64,000 bases of DNA from Limnohabitans sp. 2KL-27 (GCF_001269345.1 NZ_CXOP01000002.1:2294853-2358852); one strand, 5' to 3'; shown: positions 45,129 to 54,743, counted from the first letter of the stretch. Notes: a model not told the origin generated them from the sequence alone. Numbers and translations are program-made.

Positions 45129-46334
45129 ATGACCCGCATTGACCCAGCTCCATTGAATCCAGCCGACACCCATCCGGCCTTGCTCGGATCATTGTGTCCC
45201 CCCAGCGGTGTGAAGCCGCTGAATTTCAGCCCCGGGCCCACATCCCTTGCGGCAGAAGTACAGACAAGCATCAAGGCCTTGTTCGACGCAGAGCGCATGT
45301 GCTCGATGTACCTCTCGCATCGGTCGCCTGAGTTTTTAGACATTCTGGCCAGCACAGTTCAACGCTGCCGCTTGGCGATGGACATTCCTCAAGAGTATGA
45401 AATTCTTTTCATGCATGGCGGTGGGCACGGACAGTTTGCGGCAGTGCCGCTGAACCTCTGTCCCAACGGCGATGAAAAAGCGACGTATTTGGTCAACGGC
45501 ACCTGGTCCAAACGCGCCTTGACCGACGCCTCCAAATACTGCCGCCCTGTCGTTGTCTCCTCCGAGAACCAAGATGGTAGTTTCACCCACAACCCCTCCT
45601 TTGAGCATTTGGATCCCGAATCCAAGTACGTCTACCTTTGCTCGAATGAAACGGTGAACGGGATTGAGTTGCATCGGTTGCCCAAGCTGGGCATCAAAGC
45701 ACCCCTGGTGATTGACGCATCGTCCGACTTTTCCACCAAGCCCATTGACTGGGTGGGCTGCAATGTGGGCGTTCTGTATGCCTGCGCATCCAAAAACATC
45801 GGCCACCCCGGCCTCACCCTGTGTGTCATTCGACGGGACTTGCTGGGCACACCCAGCAAACTTTGCCCCGGCGTCCTGTGCTACACCACCAATGCCCGTG
45901 AGGGCAATTTGTGGAACACCATCGCCACCTTCAACGTCGAGGTGGTCAACATTTACATGGAGTGGATGATCGCGCAGGGCGGCGTGCGTGAAATGGAACG
46001 CCGAGCTGTTGCCAAGTCGGCCATGTTGTACAAATTGATCGACCAGTCGGAGGGCTTTTATTCCACCCCAATTGCAGATCCCTCCATCCGCAGTCGCATG
46101 AACATCCCCTTTGATGTTGCGGGTGGCGACGAGGAAACAACGCGGCACTTCTTGATCCAAGGCTGGGAGCGGGGAATCGTCGGCTTAAGAACGCTGACCC
46201 CATTTGGGGTTGGCAAGTATTTGAGAGCCAGTTTGTACAACGGCGTCAGCATGGATCAAGTGGCGGCTTTGGCCGACTTCATGACCGATTTTTTGAAGAC
46301 CTGCCGCTCCAAACATGCGTCGGCGTCATGTTGA
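45129..46334 (+). CDS. SerC-like class V aminotransferase in sulfonate operon
   Basis: A 401-residue class V PLP enzyme; an ATG at 45084 would add 15 residues with no better ribosome site. It aligns with phosphoserine aminotransferase: NFSPGPTSL at the start, HGGGHGQFAAVPLNL, DASSDFSTKPIDW, and the PLP Lys in YACASKNIGHPGLTL. It is longer than SerC by about 40 residues. In this operon the likely reaction is transamination between L-cysteate and 3-sulfopyruvate, a close structural match to phosphohydroxypyruvate chemistry. Biosynthetic SerC is possible but does not suit the context. Confidence 0.82.
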   Translation: MTRIDPAPLNPADTHPALLGSLCPPSGVKPLNFSPGPTSLAAEVQTSIKALFDAERMCSMYLSHRSPEFLDILASTVQRCRLAMDIPQEYEILFMHGGGHGQFAAVPLNLCPNGDEKATYLVNGTWSKRALTDASKYCRPVVVSSENQDGSFTHNPSFEHLDPESKYVYLCSNETVNGIELHRLPKLGIKAPLVIDASSDFSTKPIDWVGCNVGVLYACASKNIGHPGLTLCVIRRDLLGTPSKLCPGVLCYTTNAREGNLWNTIATFNVEVVNIYMEWMIAQGGVREMERRAVAKSAMLYKLIDQSEGFYSTPIADPSIRSRMNIPFDVAGGDEETTRHFLIQGWERGIVGLRTLTPFGVGKYLRASLYNGVSMDQVAALADFMTDFLKTCRSKHASASC

Positions 46335-46402
46335 CCATCCAACAAACGATCGACTGCCTGCACCCAACCATTCAAGCCACGCCCTAACTCGGAACACACC
46401 CC

Positions 46403-47404
46403 ATGAAAGCACTCGTCTACACCAACCCACTCGAAGTCCAAATCCAGGACCGCCCTGAACCCGAATTGGTTCCGGGTGAAGTCGTTTTGCGCATTGATGC
46501 GGTGGGCATTTGCGGCTCTGACATGCACGCCTACCACGGGCACGACCCGCGCCGCAAACCTGGACTGGTTTTGGGACACGAATTTTGCGGCACCATCGTC
46601 AAAACCGATGCACCCGGCTTTGCCATCGGTCAGCGCGTGACGGGTAATCCGCTCATCACCTGTGGCGTTTGTGACTACTGTGTCCAAGGGCGCAACAACC
46701 TGTGCAGCCGACGCACCATGGTGGGCATGACGCGTCCGGGTGCATTTGCCGAATTCATGTCTATTCCGGCAGCTTCACTGATTGAGATGCCCCAAGACAT
46801 GCCCGCCATTCAGGCGGCCTTGGCCGAACCAGCCGCCACTGCGCTGCATGCCATCAACATGAGCCTCAAGGCCATGGCTCGGCCTTTGCCAGAAAATCGC
46901 ACGCTGATCATTGGCGGCGGTGCGATTGGCATGTTGGCCGCCTTGTTGCTCAAAAATTACGGCGCACGCGGCACGGTACTGGCCGAAGTCAATCCGCTCC
47001 GCCGCCAATCGGCCGAACAACACGCTGGTGTGATCACCTACGACCCGCGCACCGCATCCCCCGAAGAAAATGGTTTTGACTACGTCATCGATGCCGTGGG
47101 AAGCAAGGTCACCCGGGTTGCCGCCCTCAATGCCGTCAAGCCAGGCGGCGTGGTCATGCACATCGGATTGCAAGACTGGGCCAGCGAAATCGACATGCGC
47201 AAACTCACCTTGGCCGAGATCACTTTGATGGGCACTTACACCTACACCACGGCAGATTTGCGTGCGACAGTCAAGTTGTTGCACGAAGGTGCATTTGGTG
47301 ACCTGTCGTGGGTAGAAAGTGTGCCTATGGCCGATGGTGCGCAGGCTTTTGCAGACCTCGACAGCGGCAAAATTGCCGCCAGCAAAATGGTTTTGCTGCC
47401 CTGA
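46403..47404 (+). CDS. Zinc-dependent alcohol dehydrogenase, probable DHPS dehydrogenase (HpsP-like)
   Basis: A 333-residue MDR enzyme with catalytic zinc ligands in GICGSDMHAYHG and GHEFCG, structural zinc cysteines in CGVCDYCVQGRNNLC, and nucleotide motif IGGGAIGMLAALL. Related enzymes oxidise polyols such as threonine or sorbitol-type substrates. With the SDR at 44292 it forms a plausible pair for 2-keto epimerisation of dihydroxypropanesulfonate. Substrate assignment is from context. Confidence 0.82.
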   Translation: MKALVYTNPLEVQIQDRPEPELVPGEVVLRIDAVGICGSDMHAYHGHDPRRKPGLVLGHEFCGTIVKTDAPGFAIGQRVTGNPLITCGVCDYCVQGRNNLCSRRTMVGMTRPGAFAEFMSIPAASLIEMPQDMPAIQAALAEPAATALHAINMSLKAMARPLPENRTLIIGGGAIGMLAALLLKNYGARGTVLAEVNPLRRQSAEQHAGVITYDPRTASPEENGFDYVIDAVGSKVTRVAALNAVKPGGVVMHIGLQDWASEIDMRKLTLAEITLMGTYTYTTADLRATVKLLHEGAFGDLSWVESVPMADGAQAFADLDSGKIAASKMVLLP

Positions 47405-47493
47405 CAGGGTTCAATACGCCCAGCTTGCCAATCGCATCGCTTCAGGACTTGCGGGCCTGCTGGCGGCAAGGAGACAAACTTCATCCAGGACCC

Positions 47494-47520
47494 AAGACCC
47501 AACCCGCAGGGTTGGGTCTT
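47494..47520 (+). terminator. Strong hairpin after the zinc dehydrogenase gene
   Basis: AAGACCCAACCC pairs perfectly with GGGTTGGGTCTT (12 pairs, loop GCA). The following bases are T-rich but not a clean U-tract (TTGTCTGTTC). It probably ends or attenuates the transporter-hpsN-aminotransferase transcript. The remaining part of the 283-base gap (to 47687) has an AT-rich stretch near 47578-47605 that may hold a promoter for suyAB. Confidence 0.6.
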
Positions 47521-47687
47521 GTCTGTTCGCCTCAAAATCTCGTGATTTCATTGCCTCATGGGGTAAACACCAACCCCTCAATTCATATAGATGATTTACA
47601 TTAATTTTCAAGAACAGACGTCATGCTTGGATCGGGAATTCAGGCACACCGCGTTCCAACCTACCCCAACCACTCAAGGAGAATTTT

Positions 47688-47969
47688 GTGATCCATTGCG
47701 TACTGCATGAAGAAAAAGACAGCGTCGCTGTTGTCGTCGTTGAAGGCATCGAAGCCGGTCAAAGCATGAATGCCCTCATCCTGGACGACAACCGCACCAT
47801 CACCATCAAAGCCAATGCGGCCATCCCCATCGGACACAAAGTCGCGGTGAAGGCCATGGCCCTGGGTGACACGGTCATGAAATACGGCACGGACATTGGC
47901 AAGGTGGTTGCCCCCATTGCGATTGGCGACCACGCCCATGTCCACAACATCAAGACCAAGCGCTGGTAA
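47688..47969 (+). CDS. suyA: (2R)-sulfolactate sulfo-lyase subunit alpha
   Basis: A 93-residue SAF-domain protein related to the UxaA N-terminal domain, starting at GTG 47688 behind AAGGAGA. It begins MIHCVLHEEKDSVAVVVVEG; GHKVAVKAMALGDTVMKYG is the SAF core. Separate small and large subunits distinguish SuyAB from the fused altronate dehydratase. SuyAB eliminates sulfite from (R)-sulfolactate, giving pyruvate and bisulfite. Confidence 0.9.
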   Translation: MIHCVLHEEKDSVAVVVVEGIEAGQSMNALILDDNRTITIKANAAIPIGHKVAVKAMALGDTVMKYGTDIGKVVAPIAIGDHAHVHNIKTKRW

Positions 47970-48011
47970 TTCAGCACTGCTTGCCCTCTCTTCTTTCTCA
48001 AGGCTTATCTC

Positions 48012-49187
48012 ATGACCCTCATTGACAAAAACACCACTTTCTGGGGCTACCGCCGTGAAAACGGCCGTGTCGGCGTTCGCAACCACGTCATCATCTTGCC
48101 GCTGGACGACCTGTCCAACGCAGCGGCAGAAGCTGTGGCCCATGCCGTCAAGGGCACCATGGCCATTCCTCACCCTTATGGCCGTTTGCAATTTGGCGCT
48201 GACCTCGAGCTGCACTTTCGCACCTTGATTGGCGCAGGCTCCAACCCCAACGTGGCAGCGGTGGTGGTCATCGGCATCGAAGACGGCTGGACCAAAACCG
48301 TGGTCGACGGTATTGCGGCCACTGGCAAGCCTGTTGTGGGTTTCGGCATCGAAGGCCACGGCGACCATGACACCATCATGCGCGCGTCCAAGGCGGCCAA
48401 AAAGATGGTGCAACACGCCACCAGCTTGCACCGCGTGGAGTGCCCGATCTCTGACCTCTGGATTTCGACCAAATGCGGTGAATCCGACACCACCTCAGGA
48501 TGCGGTGCCAACCCCACCGTGGGCAATGCCTTTGACAAACTCTATGGCCTGGGCACCACGCTGGTGTTTGGCGAAACCTCCGAGTTGACGGGTGGCGAGC
48601 ATCTGGTGGCCGCGCGCTGCCGAACAGAACAGGTGCGCACAGACTTCATGAAAATGTTCAACGACTACCAGGACATGATCAAGCGTCACGCCACCACCGA
48701 CCTGTCTGACTCCCAGCCCACCAAGGGCAACATTGCGGGTGGATTGACCACGATCGAAGAAAAAGCGCTGGGCAATATCCAAAAAATCGGCAAGGAATGC
48801 ATGGTGGACGGCGTGTTGGGCAAGGCCGAAACACCCACAGGCTCCGGCTTGTGGTTCATGGACTCCTCTTCTGCCGCCGCCGAGATGGTGACCCTGTGCG
48901 CCGCATCGGGTTTTGCGGTTCACTTTTTCCCCACAGGCCAAGGCAACGTGATCGGCAATGCCATCGTGCCCGTGATCAAGATCTGCGCCAACCCTCGGAC
49001 CGTTCGCCTGATGGGCGAGCACATTGATGTGGACTGCTCGGGCTTGCTTCAACAAGAGCAAACCATGGATGCTGCCGGTGATTTGTTGCTCGACATGATG
49101 ATGCAAACCATCAATGGTCGCTTCACTTCTGCAGAAGCCTTGGGCCACCGCGAATTTGTGATGACCCGTTTGTTCGAAAGTGCTTGA
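48012..49187 (+). CDS. suyB: (2R)-sulfolactate sulfo-lyase subunit beta
   Basis: A 391-residue UxaA C-terminal-family protein: [16 protein letters not shown] at the start, [20 protein letters not shown] (likely metal or Fe-S cysteines), and a C-terminal [11 protein letters not shown]. Size and partnership match SuyB. Together with SuyA it performs the desulfonation that defines this gene module. It follows suyA by 42 bases. Confidence 0.93.
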   Translation: MTLIDKNTTFWGYRRENGRVGVRNHVIILPLDDLSNAAAEAVAHAVKGTMAIPHPYGRLQFGADLELHFRTLIGAGSNPNVAAVVVIGIEDGWTKTVVDGIAATGKPVVGFGIEGHGDHDTIMRASKAAKKMVQHATSLHRVECPISDLWISTKCGESDTTSGCGANPTVGNAFDKLYGLGTTLVFGETSELTGGEHLVAARCRTEQVRTDFMKMFNDYQDMIKRHATTDLSDSQPTKGNIAGGLTTIEEKALGNIQKIGKECMVDGVLGKAETPTGSGLWFMDSSSAAAEMVTLCAASGFAVHFFPTGQGNVIGNAIVPVIKICANPRTVRLMGEHIDVDCSGLLQQEQTMDAAGDLLLDMMMQTINGRFTSAEALGHREFVMTRLFESA

Positions 49188-49195
49188 TGGCGATT

Positions 49196-49281
49196 GGGGC
49201 TGGAGGTTTGTCCCCAGCCCCGCCTTCTTGACCCCATGGGTCTCCACATGCGCACCAAGTGGTGGTTTTCACTTGGGTGCG
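49196..49281 (+). other. Two hairpins between suyB and slcC
   Basis: Hairpin A: GGGGCTGG (49196-49203) with CCAGCCCC (49214-49221). Hairpin B: CGCACCAAGTG (49251-49261) with CACTTGGGTGCG (49270-49281), one bulged base. No U-tract follows either. They may protect suyAB mRNA or attenuate transcription into slcC. No gene lies in this 140-base gap. Confidence 0.45.
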
Positions 49282-49327
49282 AAGTCTTCAAAATACGTGA
49301 CGTCCAAGCCGACAAAGTCAGACCCAC

Positions 49328-50257
49328 ATGAAAAAGATTGTCATCACGGAGTTCATGGACGAGTCGGCTGTGGCGTCTTTGCGCGCAAGCTTCCACGTTG
49401 TCTACGATCCGAAACTGGTCGATGACACCGAACACCTGATCGCTGAACTCTCCAACGCCGATGGCCTGATCGTCCGCAACCGAACCCAAGTGCGGGGCGA
49501 CTTGCTGGCAGCGTGCGCGCAAGCCACTGTCATTGGGCGATTGGGCGTGGGTTTGGACAACATCGACGTGGCGGCATGCCAGGCGCAAGGCATACAGGTG
49601 ATCCCTGCCACCGGAGCGAATGCGCTGGCGGTCGCCGAATACGTCATCGGTACGGCCATGGTTTTGCGGCGCGGGGCCTACCAGTCCAGCGAACAGGTCG
49701 CCAGCGGCTTGTGGCCGCGAGCCTCGCTCTCAAACGGCCGGGAAATTTCAGGCACCTGCTTGGGGCTGATGGGCTTTGGCGGCATTGGTCAATTGACCGC
49801 CAAATTGGCCCAGTGCCTTGGCATGCGCGTGGTGGCACACGATCCCATGTTGCCGATGGACCATTCGGCGTGGTCCCAATCGGGTGTTCAATCTGTCTCG
49901 ATGGACCAACTCATCGCTCAAGCGGATGTGATCAGCCTCCACGTCCCGCTCACCCCCTCCACCAGCAACATGCTGTCGGCAGAGCGCATTGCTCAGATGA
50001 AACCCGGCACCATTGTCATCAACACCTCGCGTGGCGGCATTGTGGACGAAGCGGCGGTGGCCGCAGCCCTGCGCCAAGGTCACCTGGGCGGCGCGGCCTT
50101 CGACGTGTTTGAGCCTGAACCCCTTGGGCCGGGTTCACCCTGGCAAGGCTGTTCGAATGTCATTCTCACCCCGCACATTGCCGGTGTCACCGCCGAATCC
50201 AATGTGCGCGTCTCCTCCATGATCGCGTCCGCTGTGGCGCAAGCCCTGAAAGCCTGA
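49328..50257 (+). CDS. slcC: (S)-sulfolactate dehydrogenase (SlcC), D-2-hydroxyacid dehydrogenase family
   Basis: A 309-residue D-2-hydroxyacid dehydrogenase: nucleotide motif GFGGIGQL, catalytic Arg in NTSRGGIVDE, Glu in DVFEPEPLG and His in TPHIAGVT. Next to comC and suyAB it matches SlcC, which oxidises (S)-sulfolactate to 3-sulfopyruvate. Reduction by ComC then yields (R)-sulfolactate for SuyAB. By sequence alone a phosphoglycerate or glyoxylate reductase would also fit. Confidence 0.85.
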   Translation: MKKIVITEFMDESAVASLRASFHVVYDPKLVDDTEHLIAELSNADGLIVRNRTQVRGDLLAACAQATVIGRLGVGLDNIDVAACQAQGIQVIPATGANALAVAEYVIGTAMVLRRGAYQSSEQVASGLWPRASLSNGREISGTCLGLMGFGGIGQLTAKLAQCLGMRVVAHDPMLPMDHSAWSQSGVQSVSMDQLIAQADVISLHVPLTPSTSNMLSAERIAQMKPGTIVINTSRGGIVDEAAVAAALRQGHLGGAAFDVFEPEPLGPGSPWQGCSNVILTPHIAGVTAESNVRVSSMIASAVAQALKA

Positions 50258-50262
50258 ACCCC

Positions 50263-51258
50263 ATGTCGCACCCCTTTGATGAAATCAACCGCTTGGTGCA
50301 AGCGGCCCTGAGCCATGCCGGCGCATCTCCCGACCAAGCCCATGCCACAGCGCTGGCCCTGGTCACCGCCGAAGCCAGCGGCCTGCCCTCGCATGGCTTG
50401 TCGCGAGTGAGCATGTACGTCAGCCACCTCAAGGCGGGCCGTGTGGTGGGCGATGCGGTCCCAGTGATTCAAAACCAGCGCTCCAGCGCCGTGCTGATCG
50501 ATGCGGGAAATGGCTTTGCTTTTCCAGCCTGCCGCATGGCCATTGAAGAAGCCATTTCAAGGGCTCGGCAGCATGGCATCGCCATCGCCGCCGTGACCAA
50601 CAGCCACCACTTTGGCATGGCCGCTTACCACTTGGATCCTGTGGCCGACGCGGGCATGGTCGGCATTGCCTGTGGCAATTCACCAGCAGCCATGCCGCCA
50701 GCCGGAGGCAAGCGTGCCATTTTTGGCACCAACCCCATTGCAGCGATATTCCCCCGAACCGGCCACCCACCGGTCAGTGTCGACCTGTCCCTGTCAGAGG
50801 TGGCCCGCGGCAAGCTGATGGTGGCTGCCGACAAAGGCGAGTCAATTCCGCTGGGTTGGGCACTCGACCAAGATGGCAACCCCACGACCGACCCCAAAAA
50901 AGGGCTGGAAGGCTCCATGCTCGCCATCGGCGGCACCAAAGGGGCCATGCTGGCGATGGTGGTGGAGTTGCTGGTCACCACCTTGACCGGGGCCCACTTT
51001 GGCGCCGAAGCGGATACATTTTTCAAGCCGCAAGGCAATCAGCCTCAACTGGGCCAAGCCTTCATTGTCATTGACCCCAAAGCACTGGGGGGTGATGCGG
51101 TTTACAGCGAGCGTATAGAGGCCTTGGTGGCGGCCATGCTGTCAGACGAAGGGGTGCGCCTGCCAGGCCAACGGCGCCTTCAATTGCTTGCAGCGGCCAA
51201 GCAAACAGGCCTCAAGGTGCCGCAGCCGATGCTGGACACGATCCGCTCGCTCTGCTGA
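50263..51258 (+). CDS. comC: (R)-sulfolactate dehydrogenase (ComC), malate/L-lactate dehydrogenase family
   Basis: A 331-residue member of the MDH2/LDH2 family, with EASGLPSHGLSRVSMYV near the N-terminus (catalytic His in SHGL), TNSHHFGMAAYHLDPVA and GTNPIAAIFPR. ComC reduces sulfopyruvate to (R)-sulfolactate with NAD(P)H. It begins 5 bases after slcC, and its stop shares a base with the exporter start (TGATG). Confidence 0.87.
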   Translation: MSHPFDEINRLVQAALSHAGASPDQAHATALALVTAEASGLPSHGLSRVSMYVSHLKAGRVVGDAVPVIQNQRSSAVLIDAGNGFAFPACRMAIEEAISRARQHGIAIAAVTNSHHFGMAAYHLDPVADAGMVGIACGNSPAAMPPAGGKRAIFGTNPIAAIFPRTGHPPVSVDLSLSEVARGKLMVAADKGESIPLGWALDQDGNPTTDPKKGLEGSMLAIGGTKGAMLAMVVELLVTTLTGAHFGAEADTFFKPQGNQPQLGQAFIVIDPKALGGDAVYSERIEALVAAMLSDEGVRLPGQRRLQLLAAAKQTGLKVPQPMLDTIRSLC

Positions 51259-52301
51259 TGGGGCGTTCAGCACAAACCGTTGTCGCCATGGTCGACCAAC
51301 TCAAAACACACCTCCCAGGCATTTTGATCTGTACGGTCATTGCCTTGTCGGCGACCTTTTTGTCTGAGCACTATGGCGGGCCTCAACTGCTCTACGCCCT
51401 GCTGATTGGGCTGTCTCTGCATTTTTTGTCACAACAATCGGGCAACTTTGTTGGCATCAATTTTTGCGCTCGCACCGTGCTGAGATTTGGCGTCGCATTG
51501 TTGGGTATTCGCATTACCCTCGACCAAGTGACGCATTTGGGTGCCAGTGTGGGTTTGGTCTTGGTGTTGGCGGTGACTGTGACCATCGCCTCGGGCCTGT
51601 TGTTGGCAAGGGCGTTCCGCCGTCCCGCCTCGGAAGGCTTGCTGTCGGGAGGGGCTGTGGGCATTTGCGGTGCCTCTGCGGCCTTGGCCATATCGTCCGT
51701 GTTGCCACCCACTCGGGAAAATGAGCGCTTTACCCTGATGGCGGTGGTCGGCGTCACCGTGCTCTCCACGCTGGCCATGGTGGCCTACCCCTTGTTTCTG
51801 AATTGGTTATCGGTCTCCCCTGTTCAGTCAGGCATCTTTTTGGGCGGCACCATCCACGACGTGGCTCAAGTGGTCGCTGCCGGCATGATGATGGGACAAG
51901 AATCCGGGGATGCCGCCACCGTGGTCAAATTGTTCCGCGTGGTGTTGTTGCTGCCCGTGGTGATGCTGATCGCGTTGGGCTACCGCAAATGGGGGGCTGT
52001 CCGCGAAGCCGGCGAAATTTCACAAAAGAAGCCTCCTTTGGTACCGGGCTTTTTGATGGGCTTCATGGCGCTGGTCATCTTGGCCAGTACGGGCTGGGTG
52101 CCCACGGAGGTCACGGCGGTGGCCAACAGTGTTTCTCGGTGGTGCTTGGTCATCGCCATTGCTGCCGCTGGCGTCAAAACCAGCCTCGGTGAGCTCGCCA
52201 AGTTGGGCTGGCAGCCGGTCTTGATGCTGGTGGCAGAGACCATGGTGATTGCATGCTTCGTGCTCAGCGCCATACTTTTAATGAATCTTGGGCAAAATTA
52301 A
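51258..52301 (+). CDS. suyZ: YeiH-family putative sulfate/sulfite exporter (SuyZ-like)
   Basis: A 347-residue UPF0324/YeiH membrane protein with about ten helices. Features include FCARTVLRFGVALLGIRIT and GGAVGICGASAALAISSVL, and the late AAAGVKTSLGELAKLGW. In sulfolactate degraders this family (SuyZ) is proposed to expel the sulfite or sulfate released by SuyAB. Direct overlap with comC ties it to the pathway; export itself is inferred. Confidence 0.88.
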   Translation: MGRSAQTVVAMVDQLKTHLPGILICTVIALSATFLSEHYGGPQLLYALLIGLSLHFLSQQSGNFVGINFCARTVLRFGVALLGIRITLDQVTHLGASVGLVLVLAVTVTIASGLLLARAFRRPASEGLLSGGAVGICGASAALAISSVLPPTRENERFTLMAVVGVTVLSTLAMVAYPLFLNWLSVSPVQSGIFLGGTIHDVAQVVAAGMMMGQESGDAATVVKLFRVVLLLPVVMLIALGYRKWGAVREAGEISQKKPPLVPGFLMGFMALVILASTGWVPTEVTAVANSVSRWCLVIAIAAAGVKTSLGELAKLGWQPVLMLVAETMVIACFVLSAILLMNLGQN

Positions 52302-52421
52302 GTCTTGCAAGGGCTGTGGACAAGATTTAAAACCTGCAAACCTTCTTGTCGTGCAGACCTGCGATCCCTCTGACCCGTGACGCTTCGGTTGGGATGTTGG
52401 TTCTTTTGGAAGATTTTTCGA

Positions 52422-53132
52422 ATGCTTTATCGCCAAGTCAAACGGCAGCTGATCAGCGACATCCAGTCCGGTTTTGCGGCGCCGGGTGCCGCGCTGCCCA
52501 ACGAAAAAGATTTGGCACAACGCTTTCAGGTGTCGGTGGGGACGGTGCGTCGCGCGGTCGACGAATTGGTGGCAGAACACGTGCTTTTGCGTCAACAAGG
52601 ACGAGGCACTTTTGTCGGCAAGCTCGATCGTGAGCGCTTCATGTTCCAGTTTTTCAAAATTGTGCCCCGCGACAGGCCCAGTGAATTTCCCGAAGTCCGG
52701 CTGCACAAATTTTCCAAGTCCAGAGCCACGCAAGTGGAAGCCCAAGCACTGGGACTGCATGGCAACCAATGGGTATTTCGAATTGAAAATGTCCTCCACT
52801 TGCAAGGCCAGCCTGTGATCCATGATCGGATTGCCATCGCGGCGACGATGTTCCCAGGCTTGAATCAAGCTTCCTTCACGGCTCGGACCACGACGATTTA
52901 TGGACACTATCAGGCCGCGTTCGGGGTGACCATTGTGGAGGCAGACGAAAGGGTTCGCGCAGAGTTGGTCTTGCCCGACAGTGCGCAATTGCTGAACTTG
53001 GACTTGGCCACACCTGTGTTGCGCATTGACCGTGTCGCGCACACTTTTGATCGCAAACCTGCCGAATTTCGGACCTCGTTTGTGGACACCCGAAACTTTG
53101 ATTACGTCTCGCGCATGCGAGAGATGGCATGA
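52422..53132 (+). CDS. GntR/HutC-family regulator (UTRA domain)
   Basis: A 236-residue regulator. I start at ATG 52422 (MLYRQVKRQLISDIQSG); a GTG at 52377 adds 15 unlike-family residues. The winged helix covers residues 1-68 (LAQRFQVSVGTVRRAVDELV), followed by a UTRA ligand domain. It lies 120 bases after the exporter and is ATGA-coupled to the phosphatase gene. It may regulate the suyAB-slcC-comC part separately from the LacI-type protein. Confidence 0.9.
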   Translation: MLYRQVKRQLISDIQSGFAAPGAALPNEKDLAQRFQVSVGTVRRAVDELVAEHVLLRQQGRGTFVGKLDRERFMFQFFKIVPRDRPSEFPEVRLHKFSKSRATQVEAQALGLHGNQWVFRIENVLHLQGQPVIHDRIAIAATMFPGLNQASFTARTTTIYGHYQAAFGVTIVEADERVRAELVLPDSAQLLNLDLATPVLRIDRVAHTFDRKPAEFRTSFVDTRNFDYVSRMREMA

Positions 53133-53941
53133 CCGACCTCGCCAGACACGCCAGGGATTTCGCCCAGGACTTGGCGCTGGAAGCCGCCCGCATGATCCAG
53201 CAAGCGGCTGGCCAGCAACACGCCATCGAGCTCAAGTCGGCAGGTGACTGGTGCAGCGCCTTGGACCGCCGCATCGAAGATCACCTGAAGGCACGCATTG
53301 CCCAAGCATACCCAGAACATGGATTTCTGGGTGAAGAAAGCGCCAAGACACAGGTCAGCGATGGTTTGCTCTGGGTGATCGATCCGATCGATGGCAGCAT
53401 GAATTTCTTGCGCGGCTATCCCCAGTTCAGCGTGTCCATTGCACTCCTGTCCGATGGCGAGCCGATTGCAGCGTGCATTGTGGACCCCTGTCGTCAAGAG
53501 GTCTTCAGTGCAGCCGTGAATCAAGGCGCCACACTCAATGGCAGCCCCATGCAAGTGGCAGCCACAGACCATTTGCAACTGGCCGTTGCTGCCACAGTGT
53601 TTCCCAAACCTCGGGCGGCATCCTTGCCCGACTACTTGACCCAGTTTGGTCGGGCAGTTTCCACCGTTGCCGGTGTGCGCCGTTCAGGCAGCATGGCGCT
53701 GGAACTGGCTTACCTGGCGGCTGGCAGGGTCGATGTGTTTTGGTCCCATGACATGGGCAGCTGGGATGCCGCTGCGGGTGTGCTCTTGATCAGAGAGGCT
53801 GGAGGACAAGTTTTCACGCTGGACGGCTTGGTCTGGCATGCGTCTCGTCGTATTGCCGCTGCCACGCCGCAACTGATCCACTCTTGGCTTGAATTGCTTT
53901 GTCCCAAAGAAAATCCTCCCTGTGGCCAGCTGTCAATATGA
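53129..53941 (+). CDS. Inositol-monophosphatase-family phosphatase
   Basis: A 270-residue Li-sensitive phosphatase-fold protein with metal-binding HGFLGEESA, IDPIDGSMNFLRGYP and C-terminal SWDAAAGVLL. Relatives include SuhB, CysQ (3'-phosphoadenosine 5'-phosphate) and histidinol-phosphatase. Coupled to the GntR gene at the end of the sulfonate module, it could recycle PAP or remove phosphate from a phosphosulfolactate-type metabolite. No feature in the sequence fixes the substrate. Confidence 0.85.
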   Translation: MTDLARHARDFAQDLALEAARMIQQAAGQQHAIELKSAGDWCSALDRRIEDHLKARIAQAYPEHGFLGEESAKTQVSDGLLWVIDPIDGSMNFLRGYPQFSVSIALLSDGEPIAACIVDPCRQEVFSAAVNQGATLNGSPMQVAATDHLQLAVAATVFPKPRAASLPDYLTQFGRAVSTVAGVRRSGSMALELAYLAAGRVDVFWSHDMGSWDAAAGVLLIREAGGQVFTLDGLVWHASRRIAAATPQLIHSWLELLCPKENPPCGQLSI

Positions 53942-54002
53942 AGTATTGGTTTTGTGACAAAAGTCCGTGGTCTTTTACAGCCAAGTACCCCAACTCCAAT
54001 TG

Positions 54003-54743
54003 CTAAGCAAGCAAATTCATGTCCACGTGAATGTAGTCCCCACGGTATGTCAGATTTGCAACATAAATTACCGTGCCGTCGTTCGCACAAATAACCCGAC
54101 GGACCTCGGCAACAGGTGCCGATACAGAAATATTCAAGGCGTTGGCAGCATCCTCTCCAGCCGTTGAAATGGTCAGAATTTGCCGAGCAGAACCAATTTT
54201 GATCGCTTTCAGATCCATCAATACGGGAATCACTGTTTCAGTAAGAAACCGCTGTGGTGCAAGGTTGAAAACACGTTCATCGATATAAGCCGATATCACA
54301 GAAGTGAATTGCCTCTCGGTGGCATGGATACGTCTCAAAAATTTGTACCTCGGGGCTGCAATTCCATCCTCTTCGTCCAAATGAGGCGAAGCAAAACTCT
54401 CCTCTAAAGGAATCAAGCGCGGTGACTGCCGACGATACAACTCAGCCAGCCCCTCCAAAGAGCTTTCAACCTGCATGCGCGGGTGTGTTTCCGGTTTCCG
54501 CAGGACAAAAGTTCCTTGACCTTGCTTAGGTGCCAATAAGCCCTCAGTTTTAAGCAGTTGCACAGCCTGCCTGACCGTGATCAATCCCACCCCAAAGCCC
54601 TGTGCCAAGGCTGGCAGAGTTGGGATTTTTTCATCGATAGGCCAGATCCCCTTCACGATTCGCTCACGCATCGCATCTGCTACCTGTGCATAGAGAGGGC
54701 TGGCACTGTGTTCGAAATATTTCGGCATGAAAAGCAAGCTCAT
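54003..54743 (-). CDS. GntR/HutC-family regulator (UTRA domain)
   Basis: A 246-residue regulator with winged helix near residues 15-80 (LAQGFGVGLITVRQAVQLL) and a UTRA domain. GGGGAG precedes ATG 54743; an internal Met at residue 6 is possible. It is divergent from the choline-sulfatase gene by 99 bases and is probably its regulator. Base composition is more AT-rich than the upstream sulfonate genes. Confidence 0.9.
   Translation of the reverse strand: MSLLFMPKYFEHSASPLYAQVADAMRERIVKGIWPIDEKIPTLPALAQGFGVGLITVRQAVQLLKTEGLLAPKQGQGTFVLRKPETHPRMQVESSLEGLAELYRRQSPRLIPLEESFASPHLDEEDGIAAPRYKFLRRIHATERQFTSVISAYIDERVFNLAPQRFLTETVIPVLMDLKAIKIGSARQILTISTAGEDAANALNISVSAPVAEVRRVICANDGTVIYVANLTYRGDYIHVDMNLLA

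Noticed and set aside
47688..49187. Altronate or galactarate dehydratase
   Set aside because: The SAF and C-terminal domains are separate genes and lie with slcC, comC and a YeiH exporter, which fits SuyAB.
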